A stretch of 41,527 nt of DNA, taken from Thermoplasmata archaeon M9B2D (GTDB lineage Archaea > Thermoplasmatota > E2 > DHVEG-1). Positions 28,604 through 37,000 of this stretch are shown here, piece after piece; within the stretch, counting starts at the first letter, position 1; the number at the start of each line of letters is the position of its first letter. The notes under the pieces were generated by a model. That model did not search any database. It was not told the origin of the DNA and worked only from the letters and a program-made list of their open reading frames with translations. Where the stretch lies: contig MUGD01000007.1 in the NCBI GenBank assembly GCA_002900555.1, positions 1 through 41,527 on the forward strand, written 5' to 3'. The translations under genes were made by a program, and so were the position numbers.

Positions 28604-30802
28604 ATGGGACGTAAAGAAGAGAATATTCAGAAAGCAACTACGCTGATGAATAAATTAGACCGTATTCGAAACATAGGGATTGCTGCTCATATCGATCATG
28701 GGAAAACCACGTTTTCTGATAACCTGATTGCAGGGTGTGGGATGATGAGTGAGGATCTTGCAGGAAAACAACTTGTCCTAGACTACGACGAGCAGGAACA
28801 AGCCCGCGGAATTACGATTAACGCTGCAGCGGCATCCATGGTCCATGAGTTTGAGGGTCAGGAATATCTGATTAACTTAATTGATACACCAGGTCATGTG
28901 GACTTCGGTGGTGATGTGACACGGGCTATGCGAGCAGTTGACGGCTGTATCATTGTGGTTTGCGCTGTGGAAGGTGCAATGCCGCAGACCGAAACGGTCA
29001 TTAGGCAAGCAATCCGGGAGAAAGTACAACCTGTACTGTTCATAAACAAGGTCGACCGGCTCATCAACGAACTGCGGGTCACCCCTGAGGAAATGCAGAG
29101 TCGTTTTATCAAAATCATAAACAAATTCAACGAACTTCTCAACCGAGTCATCCCTGAGGAATTCAAAGGAAAATGGAATGTCAAGGTTGAAAATGGAACT
29201 GTTGCGTTTGGGTCCGCATTTCACAACTGGGCGGTTTCTGTCCCATATATGAAACAAACAAATCTCGGATTCAAAGATGTCTATAATTATTGCAAGAACA
29301 ATGACCAAAAAACCCTTGCGAAAAAATCACCGATCCATGAGGTCGTCTTAGACATGGTCATCGACCATCTGCCGTCACCAAAGACAGCGCAGAAATACCG
29401 TATTCCTCATATCTGGCGAGGAGATCAGGAAAGCTCCCTGGGGAAAGCAATGGTTGAATGCAAGGATGATGGCCCATTATCTCTTATGATTACCAAGATA
29501 ATCCTTGATCCTCATGCCGGTGAGGTAGCTATCGGACGGATGTTCTCCGGTAAAATTACCCGCGGTCAGGAGCTCTACGTCATAGGCATGCCAAATAAGA
29601 ATCGTGTTCAACAGGTCAATGTCTTGGTAGGACCGGATCGTATCCCTGTTGACTATGTCAGCGCAGGTAACATTGTCGCGGCCACGGGGATTAGAGACGC
29701 TATTGCAGGAAGCACCGTGACCGATAACCCTGAGGCAGAGCCCTTTGAACGTATCGTCCATGTCTCTGAGCCTGTCGTCACCGTTGCTGTGGAGGCGAAG
29801 AATACAAAGGACCTTCCACGTCTCGTTGAGGTCTTACGACTGATTTCAAAGGCTGATCCCAGCATCCAGGTGCAAATAAACCAGGAGACAGGTGAGAATC
29901 TGATGTCAGGAATGGGAGAGTTGCATCTTGAAATTACCGAATATCGTATCCGCCATGATCATAAGATGGAGATTGTCTGCTCAGAGCCTATTGTAGTGTA
30001 TCGTGAGACAGTCGGAAAACCAAGTCCTTATAAATTCGAAGGTAAATCACCAAATAAACACAACAGGTTTTACATCGAGGTAGAACCGCTTCCGGAAAAC
30101 ATCGTTAAAGCAATCTACAACAACGAACTGCCTGAGAATGTGAAAAAATATAAGAAGGAAACCGCAAAAATACTTCAGGATCTTGGCATGGATAAAGAGG
30201 TGGCAAAAGGGATGTTTGGAAGTTATGGCCTTAATCTTATTACTGATACCACTAAAGGAATTCAACACCTCTTTGAGACCAGGGATTTAATAAAGGAAGC
30301 ATTTGACGAGGTCATGAAAAGCGGACCGACTGTTTCGGAGCCCTGTCAGGGGGTACTAGTAAAACTCGTCGATGCAAAACTACACGAAGACGCGATTCAC
30401 CGAGGTCCTGCACAGGTCATCCCTGCGGCACGAAACGCGATTTACGGTGCAATTACAATCTCTGATCCCATGCTACTTGAGCCTATGCAGAAGGTCTTTA
30501 TCAGCACCCCGCAAGAGCTTATGGGAGACGCCTCACGAGAGTTAAACTCCCGGCGATCTGAGGTAAAGGACATGAAGACCGCTGGCGACTCCGTGGAAAT
30601 CGAGGCAAAAGCACCGGTTGCTGAGATGTTCGGGTTTGCTTCTGCTATCAGGTCCGCCACTGGTGGTCGTGTGCTATGGAACACCGAGAACATCGGTTTT
30701 GAGCCACTCCCTCGGAATCTGAGGGACGATGTCATAACGAAGATCCGTGAGCGCAAGGGACTCAAACCAGAGCCATATCCAGCTGAATATTACATGGGAT
30801 AA
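28604..30802 (+). CDS. fusA: Translation elongation factor EF-2
   Basis: 732 residues, normal for archaeal EF-2. G1 is AAHIDHGKTT at about 27-36, G3 is DTPGHVDFGGDVTRAMRAVD, and G4 is NKVD. The domain IV loop LHEDAIHRGPAQVIPAARNA contains the His that is modified to diphthamide. EF-2 drives ribosomal translocation with GTP. aggtg at 28591-28595, 8 nt before the ATG, supports the start. EF-1A and uS10, which often follow in archaea, are not here; a small unknown gene with its own promoter comes next. Confidence 0.97.
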   Translation: MGRKEENIQKATTLMNKLDRIRNIGIAAHIDHGKTTFSDNLIAGCGMMSEDLAGKQLVLDYDEQEQARGITINAAAASMVHEFEGQEYLINLIDTPGHVDFGGDVTRAMRAVDGCIIVVCAVEGAMPQTETVIRQAIREKVQPVLFINKVDRLINELRVTPEEMQSRFIKIINKFNELLNRVIPEEFKGKWNVKVENGTVAFGSAFHNWAVSVPYMKQTNLGFKDVYNYCKNNDQKTLAKKSPIHEVVLDMVIDHLPSPKTAQKYRIPHIWRGDQESSLGKAMVECKDDGPLSLMITKIILDPHAGEVAIGRMFSGKITRGQELYVIGMPNKNRVQQVNVLVGPDRIPVDYVSAGNIVAATGIRDAIAGSTVTDNPEAEPFERIVHVSEPVVTVAVEAKNTKDLPRLVEVLRLISKADPSIQVQINQETGENLMSGMGELHLEITEYRIRHDHKMEIVCSEPIVVYRETVGKPSPYKFEGKSPNKHNRFYIEVEPLPENIVKAIYNNELPENVKKYKKETAKILQDLGMDKEVAKGMFGSYGLNLITDTTKGIQHLFETRDLIKEAFDEVMKSGPTVSEPCQGVLVKLVDAKLHEDAIHRGPAQVIPAARNAIYGAITISDPMLLEPMQKVFISTPQELMGDASRELNSRRSEVKDMKTAGDSVEIEAKAPVAEMFGFASAIRSATGGRVLWNTENIGFEPLPRNLRDDVITKIRERKGLKPEPYPAEYYMG

Positions 30803-30828
30803 TCAGACGCATCGAATATTTCCAAATT

Positions 30829-30836
30829 CTTAAAAA
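30829..30836 (+). promoter_or_regulatory. TATA box of the small gene after EF-2
   Basis: cttaaaaa is centred 28 nt upstream of ATG 30861. It predicts a separate, leaderless transcript and favours that ATG over the GTG at 30852. Confidence 0.45.
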
Positions 30837-30860
30837 CACTGCGTTGATACAGTGCAGACT

Positions 30861-31217
30861 ATGCACCAAGGAATCATCCCGATTAATCAGTTTTTCGAGT
30901 TGGAATATCGATATTATGAGAAAGACCCCCGATACAAGTATTTTAACCGACGGTTCGAAATCTACCTTATCGGAAAGAAAGGACTCCGGAAGACCTACGT
31001 GTTACATATGGATAACTGTGATACACGTCCTGGGAAATGGGCACCGCATATCCATCGAGCATCCAACGTCGCAAAGAAGCTGTATTTTGGGGTGACAACA
31101 TTAAACTGGAACGAGATAAAAGAAAATTTCCTTGCAGCCATCATCGCAGAGATCGGTCATGAGTACAAGACCGATGCGAAGAAAGCGGTCGTAAATTTAC
31201 TCTCACCCAAACTCTGA
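30861..31217 (+). CDS. Hypothetical protein downstream of EF-2
   Basis: 118 residues from ATG 30861. I do not recognise the family. It is a soluble protein with mixed alpha/beta character, many aromatic and basic residues near the start (FFELEYRYYEKDPRYKYFNR) and a possible beta hairpin (RFEIYLIGKKGLRKTYVLHM). A motif APHIHRASNVAKK with two His, and helices towards the C-terminus, follow. There is no signal peptide and no membrane segment. The TATA box 28 nt upstream suggests a transcript separate from EF-2. It is convergent with mcm (34-nt gap). The sequence reads as a real conserved gene in composition, but no role can be given. Confidence 0.6.
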   Translation: MHQGIIPINQFFELEYRYYEKDPRYKYFNRRFEIYLIGKKGLRKTYVLHMDNCDTRPGKWAPHIHRASNVAKKLYFGVTTLNWNEIKENFLAAIIAEIGHEYKTDAKKAVVNLLSPKL

Positions 31218-31251
31218 TACCGGAAAAAAGAAATTTTTGAGGTTTTTTTCT

Positions 31252-33354
31252 TCAGGTGATACCGTACTTCCCTTGTGGCGTTTTGTAAATCTGCCCGTCT
31301 CTGCTTAGCCGGTCCAATGCTTCCTCGACTTTTCGTGATTCTATCCCTTGGATCTCTGCTTCGCTAATGATATCGGCTCGAGTTGCACTGTTATCAGCTG
31401 ATTCTGTGCACAGTCTCTGTATGATGTCGAGCAATAACCGCATCCGTTCATGCTGGCTATGGCTGATTCCTGTCGCGATGATGTCAATGTCAAATCGCCC
31501 TGTCTCCCGGTCCATTCCGACACGGCGGAGATACTGATCAATTATAGAGATCGCTCGTTTCGCATCATCGACGTTTGCCTCCTGACTTAGTCGTATCCTA
31601 GCGCTTGACTCCGCAAGCCGGACGAACGCCTCAAGCTGACGAGGGGTAAAGGGCACGGATTCCTTTGAGGAACTCCGGAAATCAACATAATAGTTCTGCA
31701 GGATCTCCAATGCATCATCTGTCAACACTGGGAAGACATTCCGCTTTGCATACGCGACATATTTTCTCAGAAACTCCGGATCAAAAACTGGTTGCACATG
31801 TTTCATGAATTTTGCTTCCTGGTCTTTGGAATACAACTCATCAGAGATTTTTTTCAGATGTTCATGAATCTCTCCACCTTTATGGGACTGAAGGATATGG
31901 GTAGCAAGGTCTGTGTCCGTCTTCCGGTTTGGTTTATCCAAGATAGAAAAAATAAGGTCGAAACGCGACAACAACGCAGGCGGCATGTTGATCTGCTCAT
32001 GGATCGGCATAAACTCATCGAAGCGACCAAGCTTAGGGTTTGCCGCGGCAAGGACCGCACAGCGTGACTTAAGAGTCGCATTGATCCCTGCTTTTGCCAC
32101 AGAGATCTCCTGCTGTTCCATGGCCTGATGCAAACTACTCCTATCCGTCTCCTCCATCTTGTCTATTTCATCGATACAGGCAAGGCCTTTATCGGCAAGA
32201 ACCAACGCGCCCGCCTCAAGAGTCCATTGTCCCTCCCCAAACTCATCACGAACAGCAGCAGCAGTAAGCCCAGCAGCCGAGGATGCCTTCCCGGAGGCAT
32301 ACACGCTACGAGGAGCAAGTTTCGACATATACGAAAGCATCTGAGACTTTGCGGTTCCTGGGTCCCCGACAAGCAACGCATGAATGTCCCCACGGGTCCG
32401 TGTCCCATCAGGCATCTCCTTAGATATCCCTCCAAAGAGCTGTAACACCAGTGCATCCTTCTCGATGTCAAGTCCGTAGATTGTCGGTGCGATACTCTGC
32501 CGCATCTTCTCATAAATCAACGGGTCCTTACACGTCTTTATGATATTTTTTTCATCCTCTTTGGTGACTTCAACTTCCTCAAACGCATACTCCTGACTTT
32601 CGATACTGACCGCATCCATGGTCTTATCAAACGACGTCAGACGAAACGCCCCCCGATGACGTGCCATTGAATGCAAAATCCCGTTGACGATTACACGGTC
32701 CCCTGGAGCAACCCCTCCAACGAGGTCGTCTTCGAGATACACGCTGATACGCTCTGGTTGGGCGCCACCACGCAGTCCCTCCGGGTTCTCCTGAATCTCA
32801 ATCTTCTGGGAATCGATAAAGGCGGAAAGCGTCGTTGATAATTTAAAGGAAGACACCCGGCCGCAACCGCCCTGATCCTCATAACATTCAGAAGGCTCCT
32901 TAAGAATATCCTCATCCTGTTCAATACGGATCACTGCACCACATTTCTGACACTGGAATGCTGCAACCTGCAGCTTTGGTCGTACCTCTGTAATCTTCTT
33001 TACAAGTCCTTCAACGGCAATAAACGTCCCCAGACGGTTCGCACGAATCTTCCGAATCAACACTTTCTGTGATTCAGGGATATTCTTCACTCGAAAATGC
33101 AGTTGTAGTTTCTGTTCTGCGGAGACATCAATACGTTTAAGGGCTTCCTCGGCGTTAAAAAAGGTTTTATAGGGCTGGTGAAGCAACAGCTCCGCAAGCT
33201 TTGGATCTGCCTTATCCACATACCAATAATCCAGAAGCAAACTGCGTTTCTCAGGATATTCAGTCGCCAGCGTCTCGATCTCTGATTTGCATTGATCTTC
33301 AAAGAACCCTTGCCATGATGCCATGAGACTCTCGTCTTTCATCAAACGAACCAT
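31252..33354 (-). CDS. mcm: Replicative helicase MCM
   Basis: 700 residues, normal for archaeal MCM. The N-terminal DNA-binding part has a zinc motif with C135, C138, C157 and C164. The AAA+ core has Walker A GDPGTAKSQML at 330-340, Walker B LACIDEIDKM, and the arginine finger LLSRFDLIF. A C-terminal winged helix (VEEALDRLSRDGQIYKTPQG) ends the protein. It unwinds DNA at the replication fork as a hexamer. The start at 33354 has gggaggt 6-7 nt upstream. The TATA-like aaaatatatatat (about 33387-33400, minus strand) touches the 3' end of the SRP RNA. No intein is present in this MCM. Confidence 0.97.
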   Translation of the reverse strand: MVRLMKDESLMASWQGFFEDQCKSEIETLATEYPEKRSLLLDYWYVDKADPKLAELLLHQPYKTFFNAEEALKRIDVSAEQKLQLHFRVKNIPESQKVLIRKIRANRLGTFIAVEGLVKKITEVRPKLQVAAFQCQKCGAVIRIEQDEDILKEPSECYEDQGGCGRVSSFKLSTTLSAFIDSQKIEIQENPEGLRGGAQPERISVYLEDDLVGGVAPGDRVIVNGILHSMARHRGAFRLTSFDKTMDAVSIESQEYAFEEVEVTKEDEKNIIKTCKDPLIYEKMRQSIAPTIYGLDIEKDALVLQLFGGISKEMPDGTRTRGDIHALLVGDPGTAKSQMLSYMSKLAPRSVYASGKASSAAGLTAAAVRDEFGEGQWTLEAGALVLADKGLACIDEIDKMEETDRSSLHQAMEQQEISVAKAGINATLKSRCAVLAAANPKLGRFDEFMPIHEQINMPPALLSRFDLIFSILDKPNRKTDTDLATHILQSHKGGEIHEHLKKISDELYSKDQEAKFMKHVQPVFDPEFLRKYVAYAKRNVFPVLTDDALEILQNYYVDFRSSSKESVPFTPRQLEAFVRLAESSARIRLSQEANVDDAKRAISIIDQYLRRVGMDRETGRFDIDIIATGISHSQHERMRLLLDIIQRLCTESADNSATRADIISEAEIQGIESRKVEEALDRLSRDGQIYKTPQGKYGIT

Positions 33355-33399
33355 AGGAAAACCTCCCGTACTCGTTAAACGCGATGGATATATATATTT

Positions 33400-33731
33400 T
33401 GGCGGGTGTAGACGTCTTTTGAGTGGGTGTGCGTGGTATACAGGTGACTACCCATCTGCATTCTCAACCCCGTTAACCCTCTGAGCATCGGCAGTCTGTG
33501 GTAAGGCTGCTCACTTCCGTGCCTCACCCGGTTCCCACAGCAAAGATAGACACATGACCCTCCGGTCATATGCGGTTATCACCTCTGATCCCAAAGGACA
33601 AGGTGTCATAGGCAACAAACGGATCACGAGATACTCGTTACACCGCCTCGCAAGTTCGACCCCAGCGTATCGGCGATTTCTGGTTACAGGGAACGCCTAG
33701 CTCCCCAGTCTAGTCTACACCTTTCGCCATT
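33400..33731 (-). ncRNA. Signal recognition particle RNA (archaeal 7S)
   Basis: Read on the minus strand. The S-domain helix 8 core GGTGAGGCACGGAAGTGAGC (about 33508-33527), followed by AGCC, is the conserved SRP54-binding loop (GGUxAGG ... GGAAG ... AGCAGCC). The 5' part GGGGAGCTAGGCGTTCCCTG resembles the archaeal Alu domain. The two ends pair as in archaeal helix 1: GGCG-AAA-GGTGTAGAC at 33712-33728 with GTCTACACCCGCC at 33401-33413. The length of about 330 nt is a little above the usual 300-310. The exact ends are estimates. It starts just after the stop of the upstream membrane-protein gene; a TATA-like tttaacta at about 33764-33772 lies inside that gene. The RNA guides membrane and secreted proteins to the translocon. 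Confidence 0.92.
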
Positions 33732-33733
33732 GC

Positions 33734-34012
33734 CTACCAGGAACGACGGCTAAGCTGTCGGTAGTAGTTAAACATTTGCACAAACAGGATAACCAGACCA
33801 ACCGCTAAAAACGCGACGTCACGGACCACGGCGATCCATGCGTTTGTAAGAAGGGTTGGGTCGTTTTGGACATAGACGATACCTGCATGAAATGCATCAA
33901 GAATCAACAGATAAATGACTACTGCAATAATGATAAAGATAACAACGTTTAGATAAAACGACCATTTGTTCCATGTTTTTTTATCAACTGGAAGAATCGG
34001 GTTTTCGCTCAT
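33734..34012 (-). CDS. Small membrane protein with two predicted helices
   Basis: 92 residues from ATG 34012; a TTG at 34021 would add three residues. Two hydrophobic segments, FYLNVVIFIIIAVVIYLLIL and DVAFLAVGLVILFVQMF, are joined by a short loop of about 30 residues, with a basic C-terminus (YYRQLSRRSW) likely in the cytoplasm. I do not recognise a family. It lies between polD large subunit and the SRP RNA, on the same strand, and its stop is 3-4 nt from the SRP RNA 5' end, so its 3' end probably carries the SRP RNA promoter. Confidence 0.6.
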   Translation of the reverse strand: MSENPILPVDKKTWNKWSFYLNVVIFIIIAVVIYLLILDAFHAGIVYVQNDPTLLTNAWIAVVRDVAFLAVGLVILFVQMFNYYRQLSRRSW

Positions 34013-34074
34013 ACACACCAACCTACAACAAGCATGAACAAATAGATATAAGAATATTATGATTCTGTCAACTG

Positions 34075-37000
34075 TTAGAAAAAATCAGTCAATTTCGTAT
34101 TTTTCACTTTATCACTTACAAACATTGAATCAATGGATTTTTCCACAAGGGCGATGCGTTGACGCGCATACAACGGGAGGTTGTATTTCTCTGCAATCTC
34201 CTTTGAGATCGTCAGATATTTCTTCACAGACATCTCATGGACCGTCAGAGTCAGCTTCCCATTGCATTTCGTACATACTCCTTGCAATGGAACACGACGG
34301 TACGTCGTATTGCATAACGGGCAGCGCACCGATTGCTTGCTAAACGCCCGAAGGTTCCCCAGGATATCTGGCAGGAAATGTCGTTCGATGACCTTATAGG
34401 CCACATCCGCCTCATCCACCGCCCGGATCTTCGCCGCAAGACTGAGCTGCACGTTCATCTTCTCCATCATGCTTTTCAAAGTTTTATACAAGGACTCTTT
34501 TGGCCCCTCGGAGATATCTGTAGTATCATGGGTGAACCCAAACTGCTCGTATTGTAACTCGGTTCCAAGCCGGGAAGCAACTAGCCCCATCTTCGACTCA
34601 AGGTTCTTCGAATGCTCATGACGCAAGGTCGCTTCATAGAACTCCAAAGGATACCTAGAGAGGGTATCTAGGTTATGAGCCTCTTTATCGACCTCGGAGG
34701 GATCAAGCCTGGTCGTCAAAATCAAGGGTAAATCCATTTTCCCGCCTCGCTTGTCGGGGATGTATGAATGGGAGAAATTAAGTAACGCATCCATGAGTAA
34801 CATGAGACCATCTTCGTCACCATCACAATTTTTTGATAAAATCGTATCATTAATTAAAAAATTATGATAATCCTCTATTTCGACATCATAAAGGAAATCC
34901 ACGTCAGAAACCATAGGAGTGATCTGTTTTATACCATCAACAATAAAATCACCGAACACATTCAATCTTGGTTTCCTTTCCTTTTTCAAAGCATTTTCCA
35001 ATAGATCCTGTTTTCTTTGAAGAGGAAATCCAATGCATTGAGCAAATATTCTCGCATATGACGACCGAACCGAGAGAGAATAAAGATCGAATGTAGGTGA
35101 AAGATTTTTTTTATCGTAGAATGTTTTCGCTCTTCCACCAGCAGGTTTATTTTTTTCTTCTTTAATTCGATAAAATACATTAAATCGAAGGAGTTGAAAA
35201 CCAATTTCTTGCAACAATTTCTTATTCACAGAAGAGCAGGTCACATGAAGACGGTTTTTTTCTACTGATCCATCCCCCGCAAAGTACCCACGTAAAAGCT
35301 CTCTCATCTTTGATTTGGGGAGTCGGATGAATTGCAATGGTATTGTTTTTTCCTTTGCGTTTTTCCCGGTTTTAATAATATCAACAAAAAAAGTATACAG
35401 CAGTCGATTCGAGATTGTTATCCCATGGTCATCTATGCATGGATGCAATTGAAATACATCACTGATACAGTCAACGATATCGGATCGGATTTCTTGTTCA
35501 GTCGCAGCAAATGAAATCTGATAGCAGAGCTTCTTAGCTTGTCGTGCATGTCCTTCAGCAAGATAATAACCAAATAGTCGAAGTAAAGAAGAATTCACCG
35601 GAATCATCCGTGGAATCTTCGTATCATCGCGTTTCACCCCCAACCAACAATGCTTTGGGATATCCTTGATGTCCCGATGAGACATTCGTAATAAATCCAA
35701 GAGAACAGAAAGAGGTATACTTTCACGGTATATATAGTCTGAAAATGTTTTTTTGTTCAGATGTAATTGTCGAATTACAGCAGATAATCCCCCAAGGTCT
35801 TGGACACATTGTTTTATGAGAGAATTAATTCCTCCTACAACAACGTCCTGAATGTTGTGTTTGAGGAGTTCAGCTATTAAATCAACATGTTCAATATCAT
35901 TTTCTCTCGTTTGAACAGATTTTGATACCAGTAGATAATCATCAGGGGTAACCTCAATAATTTTTTTTGTTATCAATCTTCCGTCGTGCCACACCGGGAT
36001 TCTATGATGGGGTGATGAGGTGAAGGTTCTTCCTGATTTTAATTGTACTTTTACAAGATGCCGTGGCGCAGGTGTTTTAAGAACAGTAAGTATCTTACGA
36101 ATCTCCATCTTTCCAGAAAGAGGATTACAACAGTATGTATGTATATTGTGTAGTTGTTTTTGTGTTGTTCCAAACGAATCAACAACGATTTCCTGAGTGT
36201 TTGAACGATTGTATAATTCCTGAAGCGACAATTCAGCTGGTTTTGAACTATCCGCTAGATAAACAGATGTGTCTGGTACAAGACAATTCCGTCGTTTCGT
36301 CGCATGGAAGAATGGATGCATGAAACAGACCTGCGCCCGGGTAAACCCGATAATCCGACCTAAGGCTCCCGCCGATGTATGTGGTGCAAGTCCGACGACC
36401 AGATGTCCAACCAAATCCTGGTTTTTCTTTACTTTATAGAATCTGTTTACACCGTAGAACTTTGTCAGTAAATCATCAATGAACTTTGTGACTTGCACAA
36501 AATACTCGGCACACGAATCCGAGATGATGACGTCCTGGACCTTCAACTCGCAGATCTGCTCGTCGTTTTCAAGGTCGTTTCCCAGAAAATCCTTGGTGTA
36601 TCCAAGTTCCTTGAGTCTTTTTAGAGGGACTCCTATCTCCTTTGGTTTGAAATGGGTCAGGGGGGCATCGGTCATATCAAAGCGGATGGTGCCGTCCTTG
36701 AACACGTAGACGTTATGTTTCGCCCGCAGGATGCCTTTTTCGAGCGGCTCTGGGGTTTTGTGTTTCGAAATCGTCCCAATGACTCCTTTGATGGTCTCCG
36801 GCAGTGTATGTTCTTTGATGTTCTTTTGTGCTTTTTCCAGTTCTTCAGAAAGATTGATTGATTGTTTCTCCAGTTTTCCTTCGATGACTTCTGTATGAGT
36901 CCCGCACTCACAGACCAGATGGAACGTTATTGCGTTACATTTCGGGCATCGACGTTTCCCTGCCTCTACCTCGATGGTGATGTTTTCTGCAGCGTTCTTC

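Noticed and set aside
33375..33569. Short minus-strand reading frame inside the SRP RNA region
   Set aside because: The region carries the SRP RNA core and paired ends; the frame is incidental.
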